The notes under the pieces were generated by a model. The model made no database searches. It saw nothing but the letters and a program-made list of their open reading frames with translations, and was not told where the DNA came from. DNA of 64,000 nt from Marivita sp030148515. GTDB taxonomy: Bacteria; Pseudomonadota; Alphaproteobacteria; Rhodobacterales; Rhodobacteraceae. The DNA is taken from the NCBI RefSeq assembly GCF_048006345.1, contig NZ_CP180351.1, positions 2,480,001 to 2,544,000 on the forward strand, given 5' to 3'. A program made the translations under genes and the position numbers. Each line of letters begins with the position of its first letter. The first letter of the stretch is position 1. Below are positions 44,708 through 53,972 of this stretch, piece by piece.

Positions 44708-46927
44708 TCAGACCGGCTGGGCAAGGCGTTTGCGCTGGATCAGCTGGCTGATGATCGCAGGGCTGGCAATGATCAATGCGGTGAGATCGGCCTGAAGCGA
44801 TGGAGCAATGAAGACCAGACCGGCCATTGCCATGAGCCAACGGTACAGCGTACCCATCGGCGCGAGCCAATACCCCACCACCGCCGATGAGAGCGCGATC
44901 ACTCCGGCAATGCAGCTTGCCGCCGTGTACGAGAATTCCCAAAGGTCGAACCCGGTAGACGACACGAAGAGCAGCACTGGCGCGTAGACAAACGCCATAG
45001 GGGCCACGACCTTCCCCAATCCAAGGGTGAACGCGGATATCCCCGTGCGGAATGGGTTGGAACCGGCAATCGCTGCGGCAGCATAGGCCGAGGTGCAGAC
45101 TGGCGGCGTAATTTCGGCCACGACGCCGTAGTAGAGCACGAACATGTGGCTGGCGATGGGCGGGATGCCCAATTGTGCGAGGGCGGGCTGCGCAACGGAG
45201 ACCAGCATGATGTAAAGCGCCGTTGTCGGCACGCCCGCGCCCATCAGAATACAGGCCAGCGCGATGAACACGAGGCTTATGAACAGCGTCAGATCGGCCA
45301 CTGAGAACAGCTCCCACGTCCCAAAGGTAAAGAGCCAGTGAAGATCAGTCCCAAAGTTCGATGCCGCCTGTGTGACCATGAAACCCATGCGGAACCCCAC
45401 ACCAGTGGTGTTGATCACACCAATGACGATGCCCACAGCCGCCGACGCGGCCCCCACAGCCAACGCATATTTCACACCCGTTTCGAACGTGTCTGCCATT
45501 TCGGTCAGTGTGGTGCGTTGCTGCGGGTTGAACGTCGCGATCGCCGCCCCTGCAATCAGGATGGCTGACATCGTCAGGTCAAACCCTCCTCCTAGGTATT
45601 TCCAAACCACGAAGGCAATAAAAGCCGCGGAATAGATCAGCGTGATGGGTTCCTTGAACCGGGACATCCCCGCGACGATCGCCAGTGAGATGCCGCAAAA
45701 CGCCGACATATAGGGCGTGTAACCGGAGAAAAGTACGACGAGCAGGCCAATCAATGGGACGATGTTGGCCCAGCCGTGGCTCCAGACTGCCTTGAGTTTC
45801 GGCAGCTTGTCAGCAGGAAGTCCTTTCAAGTTCAAACGGCGGGCCATCAAATGGACGACGGCGAACACGCCAACATAGTGTAGGAACGCCGGGAAGATCG
45901 CTGCGATCACGATAGTCGTATAGGGAAGTTCCAGAAACTCGGCCATGATAAAGGCCGCAGCCCCCATGATCGGCGGCGTGATTTGTCCTCCTGCCGATGC
46001 CGCCGCCTCAACGCCTCCTGCAAAATGACCTGGATAGCCAAGTCGCTTCATGTTCGGGATGGTCAGGGCCCCTGTAGACACGGTGTTGGCAACGGACGAT
46101 CCCGAAATCGTGCCGAAAAAGGCTGAAGACACGACTGAAACCTTGGCTGGACCTCCGGTATAGCGACCAGCAAGGATCGTTGCGTTGTCGATGAACAACT
46201 GCCCCAGCCCGGTACGTTGGGCGATGACCCCGAACAACACAAAGTGGAAAACGATTGTAGAGACGACCCAAAGCGTGACGCCAAAGATGCCTTCGGCCGG
46301 GAAATACATCGAACTGACGAAGGTTCTGAAATTCACACCCGGATGCTGGAGAAGCCCCGGAAAAACCGGGCCAAATAGCGCGTAGGCGATGAATACGCAG
46401 ATAATCATCGGCAGAATCCACCCAAGTGTGCGGCGCGCAATATCCAGCACCAACACGATCAGAATACAGCCGAACACCATATCGTAAGTGTTGGGATTGC
46501 CCATTCGGAACGTCTGTTCCTCGATCCCCAGCCATTCAATACCGCGCCATGCGAGCCCAAGATAGAGAGCTGCCGAGGTGCCGAGGACCATCAACAGAAT
46601 GTCGATCAGCGGCACGCCTCCGATCCGGAATGGGCTGTTATGAAGATCGAACGCCGATTTGGTTTTGAACATCGGGAAGAGTGCATAGGTCAGTATGAAC
46701 AATCCAGACAGGTGCCAGCCCATGTGCCAGAAATCTGTTGGCAGAGCGAACCCGGCGGTTAGATAGTGGTAAATTGCGAAGATGAGTGCGACGTAGCGCA
46801 GGAACTTTCCAAAGCCGGGTGAGACCTGCCGCGTTGCAGCGCCTTCGTCATATTTTTTCTCAATGTCAGCAAGGTCTTCGGCAGACAATTCGCGGCCATC
46901 TTTTTCAGGTGTTGCCGGGTTGGTCAT
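44708..46927 (-). CDS. TRAP transporter fused permease (DctQM type, TAXI system)
   Basis: This 739-residue membrane protein fuses the small (4-helix) and large (12-helix) TRAP permease subunits, as is usual for TAXI-type systems. The N-terminal cytosolic part is polar (residues 1-45), and the large-subunit signature region GTISGSSVANTVSTGALTIP and GGQITPPIMGAAAFIMAEF lie near residues 270-320. Uptake is driven by an ion gradient. It works with the TAXI binding protein encoded 0.8 kb upstream on the same strand. Confidence 0.93.
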   Translation of the reverse strand: MTNPATPEKDGRELSAEDLADIEKKYDEGAATRQVSPGFGKFLRYVALIFAIYHYLTAGFALPTDFWHMGWHLSGLFILTYALFPMFKTKSAFDLHNSPFRIGGVPLIDILLMVLGTSAALYLGLAWRGIEWLGIEEQTFRMGNPNTYDMVFGCILIVLVLDIARRTLGWILPMIICVFIAYALFGPVFPGLLQHPGVNFRTFVSSMYFPAEGIFGVTLWVVSTIVFHFVLFGVIAQRTGLGQLFIDNATILAGRYTGGPAKVSVVSSAFFGTISGSSVANTVSTGALTIPNMKRLGYPGHFAGGVEAAASAGGQITPPIMGAAAFIMAEFLELPYTTIVIAAIFPAFLHYVGVFAVVHLMARRLNLKGLPADKLPKLKAVWSHGWANIVPLIGLLVVLFSGYTPYMSAFCGISLAIVAGMSRFKEPITLIYSAAFIAFVVWKYLGGGFDLTMSAILIAGAAIATFNPQQRTTLTEMADTFETGVKYALAVGAASAAVGIVIGVINTTGVGFRMGFMVTQAASNFGTDLHWLFTFGTWELFSVADLTLFISLVFIALACILMGAGVPTTALYIMLVSVAQPALAQLGIPPIASHMFVLYYGVVAEITPPVCTSAYAAAAIAGSNPFRTGISAFTLGLGKVVAPMAFVYAPVLLFVSSTGFDLWEFSYTAASCIAGVIALSSAVVGYWLAPMGTLYRWLMAMAGLVFIAPSLQADLTALIIASPAIISQLIQRKRLAQPV

Positions 46928-46950
46928 GCGAAATTCCCTCGCGCTGTTGC

Positions 46951-47679
46951 TTAGTTGATGAAGCCGGAAAACGGTCGCCGGAGAACCGCATGGTCAATCA
47001 TCGTTGCCAAGGTGATGATGTCGAAGACAGGCCGATCAAGCCGTGATTGCAGCGTGTGGGCGTAAGGTGGCAGGTCCGTGCATTCGAGTAGGATGGCCCC
47101 CACGTCGGGCGCACGCGCAACAAGCCTCTCGCCGGCGGCAAGCAGCTCGGCTTCAATCTTCTCAAGGTCCATGTCGTTGCGGCTATTGCGCAGGATGACG
47201 TCCGAAAATTCACTCCCATCCTGCATGCCCTCGACGACAAGCGGGGTGTTCTCCGCACCCACGGCTGATAGGTGACGGGGTGTCAGCAGATCGGCGGACG
47301 CCGTCAGCACGCCAACCGGGCGGTTCGTCATGCGATGGATCATCTCTGCCTGGATCAGCGACGAGACAAAGACCGGCACGTCGACTGCCGCTGCGATCTC
47401 ATTCTGAAACAGCGCAAGAAATCCGCATGACCCAGTGATTGCTTTGACGCCGCTTTTCTCCAGACGTTGTGCAGCAGCGATCAACGGCGCAATCATGTCT
47501 GGCGATGGATTGTTCAACAAAACGGGTATGGTCAGTCCGGTAATGATCTCATAACTGGTCGTGAAAGGCAGACTTGATGGGTTCTTGATATGTCCGGGCG
47601 GCTTGGGGAAGTAGCTCTCCAGCGACAGAACGCCGATCGACACGCCGCAAATATTCTGTCCGCCTGAAACAACAGCCAC
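46951..47679 (-). CDS. Asp/Glu/hydantoin racemase-family protein
   Basis: This 242-residue protein has the two-domain build of the cofactor-independent Asp/Glu racemase superfamily, with one cysteine in ITGSCGFLALF near residue 83 and the second in LLECTDLPPYA near 200, the positions of the two catalytic cysteines. Members include aspartate and hydantoin racemases, maleate isomerase and arylmalonate decarboxylase. A GTG start at 47679 follows a GGAGGG site. Between a TRAP importer and its binding protein, and near a DadA-like oxidase, amino-acid racemisation is likely. Confidence 0.83.
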   Translation of the reverse strand: MAVVSGGQNICGVSIGVLSLESYFPKPPGHIKNPSSLPFTTSYEIITGLTIPVLLNNPSPDMIAPLIAAAQRLEKSGVKAITGSCGFLALFQNEIAAAVDVPVFVSSLIQAEMIHRMTNRPVGVLTASADLLTPRHLSAVGAENTPLVVEGMQDGSEFSDVILRNSRNDMDLEKIEAELLAAGERLVARAPDVGAILLECTDLPPYAHTLQSRLDRPVFDIITLATMIDHAVLRRPFSGFIN

Positions 47680-47753
47680 GGTCGCCCTCCAAAGTATCGG
47701 AAAAGAGATGCGGGCAAGCAGACCCGATTGATCCGCCTGCCCGACTGAAAGGG

Positions 47754-48764
47754 TTACTGGAGCAACCCGGCTTCCTTATAGAACCGTTCAGCACCGGGGT
47801 GCAGTGGCACGCCCAACGCAGCAATCCCGTCGAGCGCGGTGTCCGGAGTAATCTGCTTGCCTTTGGCGTGACCATTGTCCAGCAGCGTCCGCGTGTTGTC
47901 GTTCCAGAGCGCTTTGGTGATGCCGTAAACGAGCTCTTCGCTTAGATCAGAGGAAACGACCAAGAGCGCCGATACGGCGGGCGTTCTGACATCATAGTCC
48001 ACACCTTCGTAAACGCCCGCAGGGATCGTCGAGGGGATGTAGGCCGGGATCGTTTCATTGATGATGGCAAGGTCTTCATCGGAGAAACTGTGCAACTCCA
48101 TACCTTTGGTGGTCGCCAATTGGACCATCGCCGATACCGGCCATCCTGCGGCGTAGAAATATGCGTCGATCTGACCGTCCGCCAGACGTTCTGCCGACTG
48201 GCTGTTGTTCAGTTCAGCCTCGTCGATATTGTCGCGGGTGATGCCCCATTTTTCGAGCATCTGTAGTACGGCAACCTGCGTACCGGAGCCTGCCTGCGCA
48301 ATACCTACGCGCTTGCCTTCGAGATCGGCAAGGCTTTCGATTGACGTCCCTTTGGGCAGAACAAGGTGCAGATCTTCAGGGAACAGGTTGGCTACGATCC
48401 GCAGCTTGTCGTGGGGTTTGCCCTCAAACTTGTCCTCGCCAAGGTACATGGAGCGGGTGACATCGGCTGCGGCCATGCCGGCCTCAAGCTCACCGTTTTG
48501 GACGGCCGTGTTGTTGAACACCGAAGCTGTCGTCGATTGCGCAATCGCGATCAGGCCGGGAACGCCGCATTGACCACCTTCGTCGCAAGGACGCGATCCT
48601 GGAGGCGCGGAAATACCGTTGGCGATAGTTCCACCGATTGGGAAGTAAGTGCCACCAGCAGATCCGGTGCCGATCCGAAAGAATGTCGGATCCTGCGCCG
48701 CTGCGACGCCTGCAGTCAGCGCTGTTGCAATCGCTGCTGCAGTAATTTTCGTAAACAGTCCCAT
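47754..48764 (-). CDS. TAXI-family TRAP transporter substrate-binding protein
   Basis: This 336-residue periplasmic protein has a Sec signal peptide (MGLFTKITAAAIATALTAGVAAA) cut before QDPT and the TAXI-family start FFRIGTGSAGGTYFPIGGTIAN. Other typical pieces are LEGKRVGIAQAGSGTQV near residue 150 and AYFYAAGWP near 205. TAXI proteins often bind glutamate or other small acids. It is the first gene of the TRAP operon, followed by the racemase-like gene 74 bp later. Confidence 0.93.
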   Translation of the reverse strand: MGLFTKITAAAIATALTAGVAAAQDPTFFRIGTGSAGGTYFPIGGTIANGISAPPGSRPCDEGGQCGVPGLIAIAQSTTASVFNNTAVQNGELEAGMAAADVTRSMYLGEDKFEGKPHDKLRIVANLFPEDLHLVLPKGTSIESLADLEGKRVGIAQAGSGTQVAVLQMLEKWGITRDNIDEAELNNSQSAERLADGQIDAYFYAAGWPVSAMVQLATTKGMELHSFSDEDLAIINETIPAYIPSTIPAGVYEGVDYDVRTPAVSALLVVSSDLSEELVYGITKALWNDNTRTLLDNGHAKGKQITPDTALDGIAALGVPLHPGAERFYKEAGLLQ

Positions 48765-48857
48765 ATTTTTCTCTCCCTGAAGTTAGCCCCGCACGACTTT
48801 TCAACCGCACGACGCAGTTATGGACTACTTCAATCTGACCGCACGACTCAGATAAAA

Positions 48858-48867
48858 TCAAATTTGA
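48858..48867. promoter_or_regulatory. AT-rich divergent promoter with palindrome
   Basis: Between the TAXI gene and the LysR gene, an AT-rich stretch (about 48850-48900) holds the perfect palindrome TCAAATTTGA. LysR proteins usually bind such sites next to their own gene, so it is a candidate operator, though short. Confidence 0.4.
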
Positions 48868-48909
48868 AATTTATTTATTAACCAAAATTTATCTTATATG
48901 CTGATTTGC

Positions 48910-49863
48910 ATGAATTTGCAGCAACTGGCAGTCTTTCGGGAAATCATGAACACCGGCTCGGTAAGCGCGGCCGCGCGAAACTTGAACCGGACCCAACCGG
49001 CTGTCAGTGCGTCGCTTAAAGCCCTTGAAGCGTCATTGGGTATGGAGTTGTTCCAACGCGAGGGGCGTCGCTTGATAGCAGTTCCGGAAGCGCGTTATCT
49101 CTTGTCTGAGGCATCAGAAATCTTGGATCGGTTGACTGCCACACGGTCAAACATGGAGGGCATGCGCAATCGCGTGCGGGGGTCGTTGCGGATTGTCGCC
49201 ATGCCCGGACCGTCGGCATATCTCATGCCCGATTTCGTAAGCCGGTTCAGTAGCGGCGCTCCTGATGTGCGCATCACTTTGTCGACCCGAAGTTCCCCGC
49301 AGATCCTGAACCTGATTGCCGCGCAAAGCTTTGACATCGGATTTTGTGACTTGGGGATGACAGACACCATCACGGAAAACTTACCAGATGAGCTGTTCAA
49401 GATGGTACGCGTCACCTGCGAATGCCTGTGTGCCGTGCCTCGAAATGGCCCGTTGGCCAGCTACACCAGCATCACAGCTGCCGATTTGGATGGACACCCG
49501 ATGGGTACGTTGCAGTTGGGGCACGCGACAGTCAAAGACACACAAAACGCCTTTGATAAAGCCGGGGCGCAGTTCAACGTGCGGGTCGACGCTCAGTATT
49601 TCCTGCCGCTTTTTAATTTTGTTGAAGCGGAACAAATCTGCGCCATTGTCGATCCACTTAGCGCCAAGAGTTATTTGCTGCAAAAAGGTCGGGAGCAGCA
49701 ACGGATCAAATTCGTCAAATTCGAACCAAGCGTTCCTTTTGGTTATGCCTTGGTCACACCTTCGCGTCGTCCACCATCGCTGTTGGCCAAGACCTTTGCT
49801 GATGATTGGTTGCGCTATGTCCGAAGCATTGTCGATGCAACCGAAAAGCTCTGTAACCAGTAG
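48910..49863 (+). CDS. LysR-family transcriptional regulator
   Basis: This 317-residue regulator starts MNLQQLAVFREIMNTGSVSA and has the reading helix in RTQPAVSASLKALEASLGMELF; the effector-binding domain runs from about residue 90. It diverges from the TAXI/TRAP operon and probably regulates it. An in-frame ATG four codons earlier (48898) is possible; neither start has a strong ribosome binding site. It is the last gene of the catabolic block before the transposition genes. Confidence 0.9.
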   Translation: MNLQQLAVFREIMNTGSVSAAARNLNRTQPAVSASLKALEASLGMELFQREGRRLIAVPEARYLLSEASEILDRLTATRSNMEGMRNRVRGSLRIVAMPGPSAYLMPDFVSRFSSGAPDVRITLSTRSSPQILNLIAAQSFDIGFCDLGMTDTITENLPDELFKMVRVTCECLCAVPRNGPLASYTSITAADLDGHPMGTLQLGHATVKDTQNAFDKAGAQFNVRVDAQYFLPLFNFVEAEQICAIVDPLSAKSYLLQKGREQQRIKFVKFEPSVPFGYALVTPSRRPPSLLAKTFADDWLRYVRSIVDATEKLCNQ

Positions 49864-50006
49864 GAGATAGGTGGTTCGCCAGCCCCAATTCACAACTACG
49901 ACCTTTCTCGAAAACACTGGTAGGAATAATTCTGTCTAGAACGCGCACTGGTCATACATTCATCAACGGCCCACTTGCTCCAATTGCCACAACGCAAGCT
50001 CTTCGA

Positions 50007-51056
50007 TCAGTGCAATATTTGCGGACCGGCCGCGGCAATCCGCTCCAAGATACGCCGGATCTGCCGCAAGCTGACATGCCCGTGTTCTGCGGCTTCGATG
50101 ACTGCAGCCCGGACCGCGCGACATACATCATCGTCAATGTCAGCGTCGAAGTCGCGGAGGAGCGTGTCGAACATCTGCGCCGCAACGTCTGGCGTAACAA
50201 GCGGCATATGAAAGATGTGACACCGGTCGCGGAGCGGTCTAGGCACTGCGCTCAAGTGATTTGCGGTCAGGACCCAGTTGAATCGCGAAAGATCAAACCG
50301 GACTCGGTGAACCGGGCATTCAAATCTTCCCGCGGTTTCAGGTTCGAGAACTTGGAGGAGCGCCGTCGTCAAACTGGTCACGCCACCAGATCTCGAGCTG
50401 ACCTTCTCACCGGCTTTGTCGACTTCGTTCACAACAATCACGGGGTTCGCGATCCTGTGCATGAGCACCGTTTCGATCGGAACGCCTTCACCTGCGCTTG
50501 CCCACTCTTTCTCAAGTCCAGCAATCCTGAAAGCGGAACTGCCGCTTCCGACATCAACTTCGCGAACCGGTGCCCCGGCGACCTCTCCGAGCATTTGCGC
50601 GTATGTCGTCTTTCCATTCCCTGTGTCTCCAACAATGAGCAAAGGCATTAACGAAAGCCCAAACTTCCCGGCCGCTACGCGGTAGCGCATGTGGCGCATC
50701 AGGTGTGTGGTCAACTTGCCCATCCAAGGCGAGCGGTAATGCACTTCAGCAGCCCATTCATCGACGTCATGCATGGTCAGGGGACCCGCCATCTGCCCGC
50801 CTGCACGTGCCAAGGCGACGATCCTTTCCCGCTGCTCGTCTTTGAGGCCGTACAGGCCAGACCTGCGCAAGCGGCACTCATAAATCCTTTGGCTACGTTT
50901 TCGAGCCATCCGCGCTTTCTCATAAGGAAGTGTTGTCACGCTCGGGTCTCGAGCTTTGAGTATGCGAAGGAGAGCCGCTTGTACGGTCTTTTCTGTCTCC
51001 GACAGACCAGGGAAATAGAGGTCGGGCGAAACAATGGGGTACGTTGGCCGTGCCAT
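50007..51056 (-). CDS. Lon-type AAA+ ATPase without protease domain
   Basis: This 349-residue protein has an N-terminal helical part and then an AAA+ module closest in look to that of Lon: Walker A GDTGNGKT (143-150), LEKEWASAG, VNEVDKAG (209-216), ALLQVLEPETAGRF, sensor 1 NWVLTANHL and PLRDRCHIF. The Walker B aspartate is replaced by asparagine (VIVVNEVDK). It stops soon after the AAA lid, so the Ser-Lys protease domain of Lon is absent. The ATG at 51056 follows GGGAG; a start 23 codons earlier exists. It lies downstream of the tnsA-tnsB genes on the same strand, at the place where TnsC-type ATPases are usually found, but 0.5 kb of non-coding DNA (IS66 removed) separates it from tnsB. Its role is unknown. 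Confidence 0.8.
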   Translation of the reverse strand: MARPTYPIVSPDLYFPGLSETEKTVQAALLRILKARDPSVTTLPYEKARMARKRSQRIYECRLRRSGLYGLKDEQRERIVALARAGGQMAGPLTMHDVDEWAAEVHYRSPWMGKLTTHLMRHMRYRVAAGKFGLSLMPLLIVGDTGNGKTTYAQMLGEVAGAPVREVDVGSGSSAFRIAGLEKEWASAGEGVPIETVLMHRIANPVIVVNEVDKAGEKVSSRSGGVTSLTTALLQVLEPETAGRFECPVHRVRFDLSRFNWVLTANHLSAVPRPLRDRCHIFHMPLVTPDVAAQMFDTLLRDFDADIDDDVCRAVRAAVIEAAEHGHVSLRQIRRILERIAAAGPQILH

Positions 51057-51576
51057 TTGGCGACTACTCCCGAGATAAAGACACTGCGGACGGCTACGCA
51101 AGGCCGCGCGCAACGCTGGCGTCAATGTGCTGATAGACGGAGCAAGGCCCGCTCGAATGCAGCGCTTCCAATCACCACCACCCTAATAAATGTGCGTGAT
51201 GCGGTCAACGCAAAAAGACATTAAGACATTGAAAACATTCACTATTATTGCGAATTTTTGGCCTTATTGCTTTTTCGCATGTCATTAGCGCGAGCCTTTG
51301 CCGCTGCCAGGCTGGGACTTCTAGCTGTAATGCCACTAACAATGATCGCTTCGAAGCAGCCCGTGCTGCCCACACGCTCCGGTTTTCATTGGTGATGTAC
51401 CCCCATCAAGAACCTCCGATCAAACCGATAGCAACTTTGCAACACAGATAAGGCTCTGTGCCGCGGATGAAGGACCGCGGCACCAGCTACAGTTGGCGGC
51501 AATTGACCTCTGACCGGAGGAAGTATCTTGCACGCTTCACCAGCGGCATGCGCTTTTCCGACCTAGAAGGAGACGC
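51057..51576. other. Non-coding stretch with hairpin upstream of the Lon-type ATPase gene
   Basis: No gene is supported in this stretch. It holds tandem AAGACATT copies at about 51221-51235 and a perfect 9-bp stem, GTGCCGCGG with CCGCGGCAC around an 8-nt loop, at 51458-51483. The ATPase promoter should be here. The right edge is the 8-bp IS66 target duplication. Confidence 0.5.
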
Positions 51577-51668
51577 AATGAAAGGTAAGCGGTGCGCCGC
51601 GCCCACACTTTCGAGCTGACGTGTGATCTGCGATTCAGAGGCTTCTTTGGTTTGTGGGGAGTTTCTCG

Positions 51669-52055
51669 ATGGGAGCTACAAGCGAGTTTCTGGCAAGGGT
51701 TCCGCGCCGGACGGATGGGAAACGGAATTGGCCTGCCGAGTTGAAGGCGCGGATTGTGGCGGAGACGTTGATTGAGGGCGAGACGGTCAACGCGGTCGCG
51801 AAGCGATATGAGTTGATCCCCAGTACAGTGTCTGATTGGCGTCGGATGGCACGACAGGGCAAGCTGGTCCTGCCGAATTTGGATGGCATGGATTTTGTGC
51901 CTGTTGAGATCGAGGCGCCTGCGCCTTTAGCCCAGCCTCTGCCTGCCGCTTCCGCCAGCACGATTGATGTGATCAGAGGCGACATCACCGTTCGTCTTGA
52001 CGCGGCAACGCCAGCCGCGCGGGTCGCCGAGATCGCGCGGGCCATGACCACGTGA
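51669..52055 (+). CDS. tnpA: IS66 TnpA (accessory protein)
   Basis: This 128-residue protein has a helix-turn-helix near residues 15-60 (WPAELKARIVAETLIEGETV, then ELIPSTVSDWRR), as IS66 TnpA and related OrfA proteins do. It is needed along with TnpB for IS66 transposition. The ATG at 51669 has a GGGGAG site 7 bp before it. It overlaps tnpB by 4 bp. Confidence 0.9.
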   Translation: MGATSEFLARVPRRTDGKRNWPAELKARIVAETLIEGETVNAVAKRYELIPSTVSDWRRMARQGKLVLPNLDGMDFVPVEIEAPAPLAQPLPAASASTIDVIRGDITVRLDAATPAARVAEIARAMTT

Positions 52056-52405
52056 TCACGCCATCCCACAAGGTCCGGATTTTTGTTGCCAGTGATCCGG
52101 TCGACTTCCGCAAGGGTCACGACGGGCTGGCCGCTCTGGTGCAGGGTCATTTGCGCCAGAAGCCGTTTGATGGGTCGGTTTATGTGTTCCGCGCCAAACG
52201 GGCGGATCGGCTGAAGCTGATTTACTGGGACGGCAGCGGGCTGGTGATGGCGTATAAGCGGCTGGAGGATAACAGCTTCAAATGGCCCGCGATCAAGAAC
52301 GGGGTGGTGCGTCTGGAACCAGCCCAGTTTGAAGCCCTGTTCGCGGGTTTGGATTGGCGGCGCGTGCAGCCCTTGGAGGTCGCAGCACCGTCTGCGGCGG
52401 AGTGA
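52052..52405 (+). CDS. tnpB: IS66 TnpB (accessory protein)
   Basis: This 117-residue protein matches IS66 Orf2/TnpB, with VFVASDPVDFRKGHDGLAAL-like start (residues 10-28), VYVFRAKRADRLKLIYWDGSG and MAYKRLE. A GTG start overlaps the tnpA stop. Its exact biochemical role is not known, but it is required for movement in studied IS66 elements. Confidence 0.93.
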   Translation: MITPSHKVRIFVASDPVDFRKGHDGLAALVQGHLRQKPFDGSVYVFRAKRADRLKLIYWDGSGLVMAYKRLEDNSFKWPAIKNGVVRLEPAQFEALFAGLDWRRVQPLEVAAPSAAE

Positions 52406-52448
52406 CTCACGGAACCCTTTGCAGGGGTCATTCTGCCTCTGTTTTGTT

Positions 52449-53972
52449 ATGGCATCGGGCATGGTCACGCCTGATGAATTGCCCGACAATATTGCCGAGT
52501 TGAAGGCGATCATCCGTGCGCAGCAGGATCAGAATGCCCGACTCGAAGTTCTGGTTGCCGCCTTCAAGAAGGCGCTCTTCGGGAGCAAATCCGAGAAGAT
52601 CGATCCAGGCCAATACGAGCTGGAACTCGAAGACATCGAGACGGCCATCGCGCAGGTGGATGCTGAGATTGATGCTGACCCGCGCACTGCGCCCGTGCGA
52701 CCACCAAAGCCGCGTCAGACCAACCGGGGGTCACTGCCCAAGCATCTGGAGCGGGTGGAAGTGGTCATTGAACCCGAGTTCTCCTGCGCCTGCGGAGCCG
52801 AGCGCCATGTCATCGGCGAAGATGTCAGCGAACGGCTGGATATCATTCCCGCCCAATTCCGGGTGATCGTCACCCGTCGCCCCAAATACGCGTGCCGATC
52901 CTGCGAAGGCGGGATCACCCAAGCTCCGGCACCAGCCCACATCATCGCAGGCGGCATGCCGACCGAGGCTACCTTGGCCCATGTGCTCGTCTCAAAATAT
53001 GCGGACCACTTGCCGCTCTATAGGCAGGCGCAAATCTACAGCCGCCAAGGGATCGATTTGGATCGTTCGACCTTGGCCACATGGGTCGGCAAATCGGCTT
53101 TCGAATTGACCCCTGTTTATGATGCCCTGATGGCTGATCTGAAGCGCTCCACCAAGCTCTTCATGGACGAAACACCTGCTCCGGTTCTGGCCCCAGGGCG
53201 CAAAAGCACCAAAACCGGTTACTTCTGGGCGCTGGCCCGTGATGACAGGCCATGGAAAGGCGATGATCCACCCGGTGTCGCCTTCACCTATGCACCGGGA
53301 CGCTCTGGCCAGCATGCAGACAATATTTTGAAGGGTTTCAGCGGCATCCTGCAGGTTGACGGCTATGCTGGCTATAATCGCTTGCTTAAACGCCCGACCC
53401 AGGATGTGACATTGGCATATTGCTGGGCGCACGCTCGCCGCAAACTGCATGATGTCACCCAATCTGGCACTGCCCCAATCGCGCAGGAAGGTCTGGCCCA
53501 AATCCAGGCGCTCTACCGCATCGAAAAAGATCTGCGCGGCCTGCCTGCAGACCAGCGCCATGACGCTAGACAGGATCGCTCAAAACCCCTCATCGACGCC
53601 TTCGAAATCTGGCTCGCCCAGAACCGTGCCCGTGTCTCGGCAAAGTCGCCAACCGGAGAAGCCCTGAAATACATCGCCAAATACTGGGACGGGCTTATTT
53701 TGTTCCTCGACGACGGTCGCATAGAACTGGATTCCAACGCCGTCGAGCGCACCATCCGTCCAATCGCTCTCAACCGCAAAAACGCGCTCTTTGCTGGCCA
53801 TGATACCGGCGCACAAAACTGGGCCGTCATCGCGTCACTGATCGAAACCTGCAAACTCAACGGGATCGAACCCCACGGCTATCTATCCGGCGTCCTGACC
53901 GCCATTGCAGCCGGGCACAAACAGACCGATATCAACCTGCTGCTGCCCTGGAACCACGTCAATCACGTGTGA
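52449..53972 (+). CDS. tnpC: IS66 TnpC transposase
   Basis: This 507-residue DDE transposase has an N-terminal leucine-zipper-like coiled coil (residues ~10-45), a zinc-finger-like CACGAERH..CRSCEGG region, and the IS66 catalytic core: LFMDETPAPVL (first D), LQVDGYAGYN (second D) and LDSNAVERTIRPIALNRKN (E). The C-terminal IS66_C part follows with YLSGVLTAIAAG. The ATG at 52449 is used; it ends 17 bp before the right end of the element. Confidence 0.94.
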   Translation: MASGMVTPDELPDNIAELKAIIRAQQDQNARLEVLVAAFKKALFGSKSEKIDPGQYELELEDIETAIAQVDAEIDADPRTAPVRPPKPRQTNRGSLPKHLERVEVVIEPEFSCACGAERHVIGEDVSERLDIIPAQFRVIVTRRPKYACRSCEGGITQAPAPAHIIAGGMPTEATLAHVLVSKYADHLPLYRQAQIYSRQGIDLDRSTLATWVGKSAFELTPVYDALMADLKRSTKLFMDETPAPVLAPGRKSTKTGYFWALARDDRPWKGDDPPGVAFTYAPGRSGQHADNILKGFSGILQVDGYAGYNRLLKRPTQDVTLAYCWAHARRKLHDVTQSGTAPIAQEGLAQIQALYRIEKDLRGLPADQRHDARQDRSKPLIDAFEIWLAQNRARVSAKSPTGEALKYIAKYWDGLILFLDDGRIELDSNAVERTIRPIALNRKNALFAGHDTGAQNWAVIASLIETCKLNGIEPHGYLSGVLTAIAAGHKQTDINLLLPWNHVNHV

